From contig CALHLC010000002.1 in NCBI GenBank assembly GCA_938034385.1, positions 1-45,103 of the forward strand: 45,103 nt of DNA, written 5' to 3'. The notes below the pieces were generated by a model that made no database searches, was not told the DNA's origin, and worked only from the letters and a program-made list of their open reading frames with translations. The stretch's first letter is position 1, and each line of letters starts with the position of its first letter. A program made the translations under genes and the position numbers. The stretch comes from an uncultured Bacteriovoracaceae bacterium. GTDB taxonomy: Bacteria > Bdellovibrionota > Bacteriovoracia > Bacteriovoracales > Bacteriovoracaceae. Positions 8,220-15,391 of the stretch are shown here, piece after piece.

Positions 8220-9537
8220 AAAACACATTAACGATGATACATTGATATTTAAATATTTTATTCCAATAATTCTTAGTGTGTTGATTTCAACTCTAGTAAT
8301 TGGAGTGCAGTTATATTTATCAAAAAAATCTCATGAAATGCTACTTCAAGAGAAGTCTTACCAAGTGTCGACATTTGTTAAAAATAATCAATTTCTAGAA
8401 CTTCAGCAGATGATTCAAAACATGAGTGATAATAGTGATCATTTATATACGATTTCAAAAAATGAATTTGTGGTCGCTACAACTGAGAATAATGAACTTC
8501 TTCATACTCACGAGTACTCATCATCAATATTCGAGAAACTAACAAGTTTCTATTTGCCGATTAGTTTGGATATATCTAGCGAAGTCTCAGTTTATAAATT
8601 TATCAATCTTAAAGGGTACCTCGTAAGATCAATGATTGTATTTTTTCTTATTGGATTAGTGTTACTAACTTCTTTTCATTTTTTTTTTAGAAATATTACT
8701 AAAAAAATCTCCTCAAGATTAACTGAGCTTAAGAAGTTAGAAAATGCTCTGGATGATCTAGGAAATAAAGAAACTCAAAAATCAAACTATCAAATAAAAG
8801 AGATTCAGAAAGTCTCTGATAAAATGATCTCTACTTTTAACGAGCTAAAAAAGTCTCAAAACAAAATAAAAATGAACTCATCAAGAGTTAGTGCTTATTC
8901 GATGATCTCAAGCTTTGTTCATGACTTAAATAATCAAATAGTTGTCATCAGAATGCTTTTTGCTAAATTATTCAATTTCTCCGAAGAAATTGAGCGAGAA
9001 AAAATGAAAATAATTAGAGATATTGAAGGACTAACTGATCAAGTCTTTAATCAACTCGATTCATTTAGACAGTCTTACAAAGAGGAGTTGTTTTTAGATG
9101 AGAAAAACCTATCTAAAACTATTACTGATGCTTTGGTTAATATTAAAAGTCTATCAGATAAAGAAAAAAATATTCAACTTGAAGTTGATATTGAAGATCA
9201 AGTTAATTTTGCTCACGATAAAAATGCAGTCATTAGAGTAATTCAAAACCTAGCAAAAAATGCATTTAAGGCCTGTAAAGAAAAAATTAAAATCACTCTT
9301 CAGACTGATGGGCCAATAATTAAGCTTCATATTGAAGATGATGGCGAAGGTATGGATAAAAAAGATTTACTTCAATACTTAAAAGGTAAAAAAATCTCTG
9401 AAAGTAAAGATGAAACTGGCCTTGGTTTATTTTCTTGTAATTATATTATCAGGCTTCTTGGAGGAAGACTATTTTATTCAACCTCATCTTTTGGTGGTGC
9501 AAGATTTTCAATAAATCTTGAGGAGGCAATATGCTAG
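8206..9537 (+). CDS. Membrane sensor histidine kinase
   Basis: A 443-residue kinase. Transmembrane segments at about 17-37 and 144-165 bracket a periplasmic domain of about 105 residues. A HAMP-like linker and coiled coil follow, then the phosphoacceptor box SSFVHDLNNQ (His239), N box NLAKNAFKAC, G1 DDGEGMD and G2 GLGLFSC, giving a complete catalytic domain. The start lies inside the end of the binding-protein gene and the stop overlaps the response-regulator gene by 7 bp. The small periplasmic domain is a plausible docking site for the ligand-bound lipoprotein; this is inferred from gene order. Confidence 0.9.
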   Translation: MKTLKKHINDDTLIFKYFIPIILSVLISTLVIGVQLYLSKKSHEMLLQEKSYQVSTFVKNNQFLELQQMIQNMSDNSDHLYTISKNEFVVATTENNELLHTHEYSSSIFEKLTSFYLPISLDISSEVSVYKFINLKGYLVRSMIVFFLIGLVLLTSFHFFFRNITKKISSRLTELKKLENALDDLGNKETQKSNYQIKEIQKVSDKMISTFNELKKSQNKIKMNSSRVSAYSMISSFVHDLNNQIVVIRMLFAKLFNFSEEIEREKMKIIRDIEGLTDQVFNQLDSFRQSYKEELFLDEKNLSKTITDALVNIKSLSDKEKNIQLEVDIEDQVNFAHDKNAVIRVIQNLAKNAFKACKEKIKITLQTDGPIIKLHIEDDGEGMDKKDLLQYLKGKKISESKDETGLGLFSCNYIIRLLGGRLFYSTSSFGGARFSINLEEAIC

Positions 9538-10871
9538 ATCAAAATATATTATTAGTTGATGATCATGATTTATTTGCCAACCTAATTATTGATGAATTGA
9601 AAAACTTCAATTTCACAAGATCTTCAAGTGTACAATCAGCGATTGATCTTCTTGAATCAAATCATAAAGAAATCAGTGTTGTATTAATCGACTTAGAGTT
9701 TCCGCTTGATAAGCTTCAAGGAATCGATCTTGTAAATATGATGAATGAAAAATATCCAGATATTCCATACATTATTATGAGTGGTTGTACTGATATTAAA
9801 AAAATCGTCTCTGGCATGGAATCAAAGCGAGTTAAGTTTATCATTAAAGGGCAGCCAAAGATGTTTGATGAATTAGAATTAGCGATTTTTAAAGCGATTC
9901 ATATAAAAGAAAAAATTGAGTCCGATAAGCAGCATCAATTTTTAACATATTCAATTAAGATGAAATCAAAAATTGCTAAACTTGATATTATTCTAAAAAA
10001 CACCAAAGCAGCTGATTTAAAAGTTTTGATCACTGGTGAATCTGGTACTGGTAAAGAGTGTATGGCCAGATATATAGCAAAAAGATTGAATAGGCCTTTT
10101 ATAGCAGTAAATATGGGTGGAATGAATTCTAATCTATCTGCTTCAGAATTATTTGGACATGTAAAAGGAGCATTTACTGGAGCAGTTAAAGGCAAAATTG
10201 GAATCTTTGAGAAGTTTAGTGATGGAGTCATATTTCTTGATGAAATAGCTGATTGTCCAATGGATATTCAGATTCAGCTATTTCGAGCGATTCAAGAAAA
10301 AGAAATCACAAAAGTTGGGTGTAATAAAACAATTAAAATAAACCCAATAATTATCAGTGCAACCAATCTAGATCTTGAAGAATTAATCAAAGAAAATAAA
10401 TTCAGAGAAGAGCTTTATCATAGGCTAGCAACTTTTAAGATTAATCTTTTATCGTTAAGAGAGAGGCCAAAAGATATAGAGCTATTTACATTTCACTTTT
10501 TAAATGAATTTAGTAATCAGAATCCAATTGATATTACCCCTGATGCTCTTGAATATTTTAGAAATTATCCATGGAAAGGCAACATCAGAGAACTCAGAAA
10601 CGTAATCTTAAAATTAAGTGCATTAGCTAAAGAGTCGAATTCAGAAATCTCCCTGAAACTTGTAAAGGAAGCTCTTGAAGTAAAAATAAGTCCTAAGATA
10701 AATAAAGAGCTAATTATTAAAACTCTTAATAAATTTGAAGGAAATAAAACTCAAACTTCAAATGCTTTAAATATTCACAGAAATCAACTCTATAGATATT
10801 TGAAGCAGTATCAAATTGATGAGATTATAGAATCTAAAAAAGGTCGACCAGTTAAAAGGATTCTCGCATGA
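9531..10871 (+). CDS. Sigma-54-dependent response regulator (NtrC type)
   Basis: A 446-residue regulator with all three NtrC-type parts. The receiver has the acidic pair (LLVDDHD), phosphorylation site Asp54 (VVLIDLEFP) and a Lys (FIIKGQP). The AAA+ domain has Walker A GESGTGKE, the sigma-54 contact loop GAFTGA (residues 213-218), Walker B GVIFLDEIAD and the arginine-finger region REELYHRLA. A Fis-type HTH (NKTQTSNALNIHRNQLYRYL) lies at the C-terminus. It should take phosphate from the kinase encoded just upstream and activate sigma-54 promoters. Candidate targets in the window are at 12602 and, less securely, 17059. Confidence 0.93.
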   Translation: MLDQNILLVDDHDLFANLIIDELKNFNFTRSSSVQSAIDLLESNHKEISVVLIDLEFPLDKLQGIDLVNMMNEKYPDIPYIIMSGCTDIKKIVSGMESKRVKFIIKGQPKMFDELELAIFKAIHIKEKIESDKQHQFLTYSIKMKSKIAKLDIILKNTKAADLKVLITGESGTGKECMARYIAKRLNRPFIAVNMGGMNSNLSASELFGHVKGAFTGAVKGKIGIFEKFSDGVIFLDEIADCPMDIQIQLFRAIQEKEITKVGCNKTIKINPIIISATNLDLEELIKENKFREELYHRLATFKINLLSLRERPKDIELFTFHFLNEFSNQNPIDITPDALEYFRNYPWKGNIRELRNVILKLSALAKESNSEISLKLVKEALEVKISPKINKELIIKTLNKFEGNKTQTSNALNIHRNQLYRYLKQYQIDEIIESKKGRPVKRILA

Positions 10872-11599
10872 GTAGTAAAGTAATATTTATTCCCGGAGGG
10901 GCTGGGTTAAGCTCAAATGGGTTCAAGTTTCAAAAAGATCTAGATAATGAAAACTTTTCATTCTTTGATCCAATGGGAACAGTTAGCGCTTTAAAAACTG
11001 AACCAACTTATGAGAACTTATTATCTGAGTTAAAAGAATATGTTAACCAATTTGAATCAGTCATTTTAGTTGGACATTCCTTTGGAGCTTTTCAAGCGGC
11101 TGAATTGTCGGATCTAGAAAATGTAAAAGGAGTAATCCTCGTTTCTCCTCCAATACTAGAAGACGTTCTGATCCATCTAGGAGAGAACTTTTCAAGTTAT
11201 CAAAAAAAACCTCAATTAGAAATTACTACTTTTCTTGATAATGATCCAAGTGATGAGCTATATGCAAAGTGGTATAAGGAACATACAGATATTTATTTTA
11301 CTGATCAAACTCATGCAAACTTAGTCTTTGATGATCAGGTATGTGTAAAAAGCTATCAATTAGCTAATTCCAAAATTGTTGGGAAGGATCATCTTTTAAG
11401 GAAACTAAATAAAGTAAATATTAAAACACTCATTATCTCAGGAAGTAAGGATAAGATTGTTCCTGAAAAATTTGCAAAAAAACAATCTGAGTTAACAAAT
11501 TCAGAACTTAAAATAATTAAAAATTGCGGGCATTTCCCGTTTATTGAAAAATCTCATGAGTTTAATTCAATTCTTCATGAATTTTTAAAAGGACTATAA
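10868..11599 (+). CDS. Alpha/beta hydrolase
   Basis: A 243-residue enzyme with the alpha/beta hydrolase fold. It shows an N-terminal strand and oxyanion region FIPGGAGLSSNG, nucleophile elbow GHSFG with Ser71, the acid in SGSKDKIVP and the catalytic His in NCGHFPFIE, so the triad is intact. There is no signal peptide, so it is cytoplasmic. It overlaps the response-regulator gene by 4 bp (ATGA). The substrate is unknown. The linkage to a sensor system suggests it may make, process or degrade a small acyl or ester compound; that is speculation from context. Confidence 0.88.
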   Translation: MSSKVIFIPGGAGLSSNGFKFQKDLDNENFSFFDPMGTVSALKTEPTYENLLSELKEYVNQFESVILVGHSFGAFQAAELSDLENVKGVILVSPPILEDVLIHLGENFSSYQKKPQLEITTFLDNDPSDELYAKWYKEHTDIYFTDQTHANLVFDDQVCVKSYQLANSKIVGKDHLLRKLNKVNIKTLIISGSKDKIVPEKFAKKQSELTNSELKIIKNCGHFPFIEKSHEFNSILHEFLKGL

Positions 11600-11600
11600 A

Positions 11601-11897
11601 ATGAATAAATTATTAAAAATAATCACAGTCTTACTCACCGTTTCTGCGTTTTCTCAAGTATTTAACAATGAAAGATCCGTATCGATAAAAGATTTTAATC
11701 AATTATCAAAATTCTATCTCGATTTATCTAATACCTTTTTAGAATTATCTAAGAAAGCGCAATCACTAGAAGAGAGTGATTTAAATCATTACGAGAAAGA
11801 ACAGCTTTTTAGAAAAGAAATGGATCTAAAAATGGATTCCATAAATAACACAGTTTTAGAGATCGGAAATAACTTTAAAGGCTCTCCAGGAGTTTAA
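11601..11897 (+). CDS. Small exported helical protein
   Basis: A 98-residue protein. Residues 1-18 form a signal peptide (LLKIITVLLTVSAFSQ) and the rest is predicted mostly helical and charged, with heptad-like leucines (YLDLSNTFLELSKKAQSLEES). It could be a short coiled coil in the periplasm. The gene begins 1 bp after the hydrolase stop and its own stop touches the methyltransferase start. No family recognised. Confidence 0.6.
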   Translation: MNKLLKIITVLLTVSAFSQVFNNERSVSIKDFNQLSKFYLDLSNTFLELSKKAQSLEESDLNHYEKEQLFRKEMDLKMDSINNTVLEIGNNFKGSPGV

Positions 11898-12403
11898 TGA
11901 AGAGTAATATCATTGCTTCAAGTATTTTACTTGGAGCATGTTTTTTATCTCTTTATAGATATTTTAGATTTGAAGAAATCTTCTTTTTACTTCTAGCTTT
12001 TAGAGAATTAATTGCGAGTATAAACTTTCTAAGAAGAAAAAATCCAATCGCTGAATCTAAAAATGCATTTATCGCTTATCTCTCATCAGGACTACCATAT
12101 TTATACTTCCCTCCAAGCTCATTAAGCTTTGAGCTTATCTCAAATGTATTATTTATCTCAGGTTTTTTTATCGTAACACTTGCTACCATTGATCTTGGTA
12201 AATCAATTGGTGTTAAAGCAGCAAAACGTGATCGAGTGACAACTGGAATTTATAAATACATCAACCATCCAATGTATCTAGGTTATTCAATTGCTCAATT
12301 TGGAATGGTGCTTTTAAACCCGATCAATATATTCATTTACATCTTATCGTTATTTTTATTTTTCAAAAGATCTTCTGAAGAAAATAGAATTCTTAACTCT
12401 TAA
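11897..12403 (+). CDS. ICMT-like membrane methyltransferase
   Basis: A 168-residue integral membrane protein with about four hydrophobic segments. The diagnostic motif of the isoprenylcysteine carboxyl methyltransferase / phospholipid methyltransferase superfamily is present: TTGIYKYINHPMYLGY, followed by a hydrophobic helix and a short basic tail with SSEENRIL, where these enzymes bind SAM. Bacterial members methylate lipids, prenyl compounds or carboxyl groups; the substrate here is unknown. It is the last gene of the signalling operon and, with the hydrolase, may build or modify a lipophilic signal (inference). Confidence 0.75.
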   Translation: MKSNIIASSILLGACFLSLYRYFRFEEIFFLLLAFRELIASINFLRRKNPIAESKNAFIAYLSSGLPYLYFPPSSLSFELISNVLFISGFFIVTLATIDLGKSIGVKAAKRDRVTTGIYKYINHPMYLGYSIAQFGMVLLNPINIFIYILSLFLFFKRSSEENRILNS

Positions 12404-12421
12404 TTACTATATAAAAAATAC

Positions 12422-12539
12422 TGTGACAGTAAAGTGTGACACTTTTTTGGTGTGTTAACTCTTTAATTTTAAAAGGCTTTCAAAAATAAAGTGTCACAAA
12501 TTAGAAGTGTGACACTTTTGTGACATTTAATCGTGACAA
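12422..12539. promoter_or_regulatory. Array of TGTGACA boxes, including two AAGTGTgACACTT palindromes
   Basis: TGTGACA-type boxes lie at 12422-12428, 12436-12442 (TGTGACA inside a palindrome), 12493-12499 region (inverted, TGTCACA), 12509-12514, 12519-12525 and 12533-12538 (CGTGACA). Two are perfect palindromes centred on G: AAAGTGT-G-ACACTTT (12431-12445) and AAGTGT-G-ACACTT (12505-12517), 74 bp apart. The array sits between the signalling operon and the sigma-like genes. It could be enhancer sites for the sigma-54 regulator, operators for a repressor, or iterons. Confidence 0.65.
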
Positions 12540-12601
12540 TTAACTTCTAGCATCAAGTTTCTAACTCATCGTTTTTATTCATTTTTAATCATCACTCTCT
12601 T

Positions 12602-12617
12602 TGGAGCGAGCTTCGCT
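12602..12617 (+). promoter_or_regulatory. Candidate sigma-54 promoter (GG-N10-GC)
   Basis: TGGAGCGAGCTTCGCT keeps the invariant GG (12603-12604) and GC (12615-12616) with exact 10-bp spacing, plus several other -24/-12 consensus bases. It ends 34 bp before the first sigma-like gene and lies 85-170 bp downstream of the palindromic array, a normal enhancer distance. It also overlaps a 6-bp hairpin (GAGCGA/TCGCTC), so it could instead be a weak terminator. Confidence 0.35.
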
Positions 12618-12650
12618 CTTTATGTTCTTGAACTTTTCAAAAGAGAGAAG

Positions 12651-13121
12651 ATGAAGAACATCAAAGCAGTTTCAAAAACGTGGAATATAACAAGGTTTAG
12701 CAAATACTTTGAAGACCTTGAGAAAAGCTATGACTCCATCATAGAGGACGATTTAGAACGTCTAAGAGAGATTTTATTAAAACCAGATGCATCGAGTTTA
12801 ATTCTTGAAAATGATAGGATGCTTCGGCTTGTAATTCCTATAGTCTTAAAAGAACTTACAAGAAATCAGCAACAAGTGATTGTTGGAACATTTTATCTGA
12901 AAAAATCTTCAAGAAAACTTGCTGAGAAATTCGGTATTAATCACAGATCAATCTTAAAAACAAAAGATCGCGCACTTCTTGCAATCATTAGAATCTTAAT
13001 GAAACCAAGTTTTATTCAAACGATAGAAATTAATGAATTACGAGAAGTTTTCAAGAAATCAAAATCATTAGTCCCAGGAAAATTTATAGACACAATTAAG
13101 AAAACTATTACCTCTCATTAG
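12651..13121 (+). CDS. Sigma-region-4-like HTH protein A
   Basis: A 156-residue protein with a central helix-turn-helix: LTRNQQQVIVGTFYLKKSSR followed by KLAEKFGINHRSILKTKDRAL (residues about 77-117). This matches the pattern of sigma-70 region 4 (-35 recognition), but no region 2 is present. The N-terminal 75 residues are helical and the C-terminal part basic. It is the first of four related short proteins here, which points to regulators of transfer genes rather than full sigma factors. The stop codon lies inside a 57-bp palindrome. Confidence 0.65.
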   Translation: MKNIKAVSKTWNITRFSKYFEDLEKSYDSIIEDDLERLREILLKPDASSLILENDRMLRLVIPIVLKELTRNQQQVIVGTFYLKKSSRKLAEKFGINHRSILKTKDRALLAIIRILMKPSFIQTIEINELREVFKKSKSLVPGKFIDTIKKTITSH

Positions 13122-13175
13122 TGTTTTTTTATTACAAACTGGGACCCGGTCCCAAATATTAATAAAAAAACACTA
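13119..13175. repeat. 57-bp compound palindrome in the leader of the second sigma-like gene
   Basis: The outer arms are perfect 16-mers: TAGTGTTTTTTTATTA (13119-13134) and TAATAAAAAAACACTA (13160-13175). The inner arms TGGGACC/GGTCCCA (13140-13146, 13148-13154) flank a single C, and symmetric 5-base internal loops separate the two stems. It starts at the stop codon of the upstream gene and ends 35 bp before the next start. It may act as a transcription terminator, attenuator, mRNA-processing site or operator. Confidence 0.85.
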
Positions 13176-13209
13176 GTGAAGGCCCCTAAGTTAACAAAAG
13201 GAGAAACAA

Positions 13210-13761
13210 ATGAATAAAAACAACAACTTAGAAAAAAAACCTTGGCTAGATGAGAACGGTTCTATGTATCCAGACTCTGTAATTAGAGAAATTCAAAAGG
13301 ATTGGACGCCAGCGATCTATGATCAATTCCTAAAGGAAACAATCGATGTACCTCTAAGAGAGACAATTTTAGATGATCCGAATCAATTTAATCGACTTGC
13401 TGAAAGAAACCAGTACTCAACATTTTACCCCGAATTTGATGATGGAAGAATCGAAGTACCTGCTAAAGCAAAAGACTATCTTGAAATTGCTATCAACGAA
13501 TTAGATGAAACAGAGAAAAGAGTTATCAATGGAATATTTTATGAAGAACTGACTCAAGTAGAAATAGCTGATGAGTTAGGAATAACCCAATGCACTGTTC
13601 ATTCGATTCTCGAAAGAGCATTGAATAATTTAAGAGAAATCATTCTAGAGTCTGATGGCGAGAAATTAATCAATATTCAAAAAAATGAATTCCAACAAAT
13701 AAAAGAACAAAACTCAGACGAGCTAATTGATGAAATAAATCAAATTTTAGAAGCAATTTAA
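13210..13761 (+). CDS. Sigma-region-4-like HTH protein B
   Basis: A 183-residue acidic protein. Residues about 95-140 hold the best region-4 match of the cluster: LDETEKRVINGIFYEELTQV, then EIADELGITQCTVHSILERALNNLRE. Ahead of it lies a ~95-residue domain with WLDENGSMYPDSVIREIQK and no sigma region 2. It has a good Shine-Dalgarno (AAAGGAG) 7 bp before its ATG, after the 57-bp palindrome. It probably binds -35-like DNA or RNA polymerase as an activator or antagonist; this is inferred from the motif only. Confidence 0.7.
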   Translation: MNKNNNLEKKPWLDENGSMYPDSVIREIQKDWTPAIYDQFLKETIDVPLRETILDDPNQFNRLAERNQYSTFYPEFDDGRIEVPAKAKDYLEIAINELDETEKRVINGIFYEELTQVEIADELGITQCTVHSILERALNNLREIILESDGEKLINIQKNEFQQIKEQNSDELIDEINQILEAI

Positions 13762-13773
13762 CAAAAGGAAAAT

Positions 13774-14061
13774 ATGAAAAAGAAATTTACAAACTTTCAA
13801 GGCCTTAAAGAATTACTTGTTGATATTAATACTTATGGCCCTTATCACAGACATTTTAAAATTATCTCAAAATCAATGGTGCATTTAAATGCTGAGGATA
13901 AAAAAATTATTATTCTTAAATATTTTGCAATGCTGGATACTTCAGAAATGGCCATGATTTTCTGGGTAACTGATAAAACGATGAGAAGAAGAATTAATAA
14001 GGCGATAAAAAACTTATGCTCAGTTTTAATCAAAGTTACGACTGATGAGGTGTACTCATGA
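13774..14061 (+). CDS. Sigma-region-4-like HTH protein C
   Basis: A 95-residue protein made almost wholly of a region-4-like domain: LNAEDKKIIILKYFAMLDTS, then EMAMIFWVTDKTMRRRINKAIKNL. A Phe-Trp pair sits where most family members have small or polar turn residues, so DNA contacts may differ. The gene begins 12 bp after protein B and overlaps the next gene by 4 bp (ATGA). Confidence 0.6.
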   Translation: MKKKFTNFQGLKELLVDINTYGPYHRHFKIISKSMVHLNAEDKKIIILKYFAMLDTSEMAMIFWVTDKTMRRRINKAIKNLCSVLIKVTTDEVYS

Positions 14062-14258
14062 ACACTGAAAAATTTGAATCAAAGTATCCCATTATAAGTT
14101 TATTAAAAAACTTGAAAGCACTCAGGGAGCATTATTATTCATGGGCATCTAGTTTGTCTTTAAGTGTAGTGACCAGAGATGCGAACATACAAAAAATGAT
14201 GACGACCTATGAGAGATACTTATCAAAAACAATAGAACTACTTGAGGGAGAATTATAA
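14058..14258 (+). CDS. Small helical protein, unknown function
   Basis: Sixty-six residues, mostly helical, with NLKALREHYYSWASSLSLSV and a second helix YERYLSKTIELLEGEL. There is no signal peptide or membrane segment. Its start overlaps protein C and its stop overlaps protein D by one base (TAATG). The tight coupling suggests a partner of the HTH proteins beside it. Confidence 0.55.
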   Translation: MNTEKFESKYPIISLLKNLKALREHYYSWASSLSLSVVTRDANIQKMMTTYERYLSKTIELLEGEL

Positions 14259-14599
14259 TGAAAGCTCTAATATTTCCACTGAGTTTAAAGAGAATTAATT
14301 CTCTAAAGAAGAAAAAAGACAAATCTCATTTAACATTAATTGAAGGAGGACAAACAAATTACTCGACAAATCAGAAGCAATTTTTAAAAGAAATACTTTT
14401 TGATCTTGAAATCAATGAGTTCTTAGTTCTGTATTTATTCTATTGGTATAATTTTTCAATAAAGGATCTATCAATATGCCTAGAAATAAGTGAAGAAACA
14501 GTCGAAGGACTCATTAAAAGTGGCGTCTCTGAGCTAAATTGTTCTTTTAAATCCACTTACAAGAATTGGATAAAAAACTTAAAGAAAACATTGAACTAA
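14258..14599 (+). CDS. Sigma-region-4-like HTH protein D
   Basis: A 113-residue protein. After a basic N-terminus, residues about 50-95 again follow the region-4 pattern: LEINEFLVLYLFYWYNFSIK, then DLSICLEISEETVEGLIKSGVSEL. The recognition helix is acidic and lacks the usual Arg residues, so it might bind protein rather than DNA. It is the fourth member of the cluster. Confidence 0.5.
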   Translation: MKALIFPLSLKRINSLKKKKDKSHLTLIEGGQTNYSTNQKQFLKEILFDLEINEFLVLYLFYWYNFSIKDLSICLEISEETVEGLIKSGVSELNCSFKSTYKNWIKNLKKTLN

Positions 14600-14609
14600 A
14601 AGGAAAAAC

Positions 14610-14969
14610 ATGAAGAAACTTATTTTAACATTCTTATTATTTAACATCGCGAATGCTAGCGAATTAAAAACATTTATCTGTAAATTTGATAATCAAAAAA
14701 CACACATGGTCTTATCGAGTTGCTTTGAAACAATCAATGATAGAGCATTTTATGAGGATATGTGCATGACTAAAGCTCATAATTACATGCAAGAAGGAAT
14801 AACGTCAGGTGTCTATAAATTATCAATTAAAAATTTTGATACTTATCAAGAATGTGCAGACAAATTAGATAATACTCTTAATGAACTTAGAAGACTCTAT
14901 TTTATAGAAACGAAAGTTGATAAGAGATGGAGCACAATAAATGGAAAGTCTCATAAAGTTCACTACTAA
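14610..14969 (+). CDS. Small exported Cys-containing protein
   Basis: A 119-residue protein with a signal peptide (residues 1-16, KLILTFLLFNIANAS). The mature part has four Cys (FICKF, SSCFE, DMCMT, QECAD), enough for two disulfides in the periplasm. No family recognised. It ends just before a strong hairpin, and its place between the regulators and the secretion genes suggests a transfer-apparatus accessory role. Confidence 0.55.
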   Translation: MKKLILTFLLFNIANASELKTFICKFDNQKTHMVLSSCFETINDRAFYEDMCMTKAHNYMQEGITSGVYKLSIKNFDTYQECADKLDNTLNELRRLYFIETKVDKRWSTINGKSHKVHY

Positions 14970-14976
14970 CTAAACT

Positions 14977-15003
14977 AGCACCTCCAAGTCTGGAGGTGCT
15001 TTC
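14977..15003 (+). terminator. Perfect 10-bp hairpin between regulator and transfer genes
   Basis: AGCACCTCCA (14977-14986) and TGGAGGTGCT (14991-15000) flank a 4-base loop and are followed by TTTC. It starts 7 bp after the stop codon. The short T-run suggests partial termination or an mRNA end. Confidence 0.7.
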
Positions 15004-15031
15004 AATTAATCAATTTTAAAAAGGAATATCA

Positions 15032-15382
15032 ATGAATAATCTAGTCTCAAACTATGCCTACACGGCAAAAATTTATTGGAAAAAAGCAAAATCAAAAATC
15101 TTGGATCATCTCGCAGGATCAGCAATTTATGACCCCGTTAAGGATCAGTTTCATATTTCAATGAAGATGTTTCCAAAAGGCGTTACTCAAGTATGGAAGC
15201 TAAAAAGAAATGATGAATTTTATGATGTATTCAAAAAAACATTCAACACGACAAATAATACTTACTTTCTTAAAAATATCGGGACTGCAGAAGTTAGCAA
15301 GTCAAAAAATATCACCTTTGATGTAGCTCCATTTAAAAGAAAACTAATAATCGCTAAAAAAACTTTAACCATCTACAAATAG
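15032..15382 (+). CDS. Hypothetical protein, 116 aa
   Basis: No family recognised and no signal peptide. The protein is basic, with a beta-rich look (FHISMKMFPKGVTQVWKLKR, FLKNIGTAEVSKSKNITFDV) typical of a small sandwich domain. It has an AAAAAGGA ribosome site and is followed 9 bp later by the large lipoprotein gene, so the two probably function together. Confidence 0.5.
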   Translation: MNNLVSNYAYTAKIYWKKAKSKILDHLAGSAIYDPVKDQFHISMKMFPKGVTQVWKLKRNDEFYDVFKKTFNTTNNTYFLKNIGTAEVSKSKNITFDVAPFKRKLIIAKKTLTIYK

Positions 15383-15391
15383 GACTTATCT

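Noticed and set aside
9935-10231. Minus-strand frame opposite the response regulator
   Set aside because: It lies fully opposite a conserved AAA+ domain and has no ribosome site or recognisable domain.
12422-12539. CRISPR array
   Set aside because: The boxes are short, unevenly spaced and partly inverted; there are no uniform repeats with spacers and no cas gene in the window.
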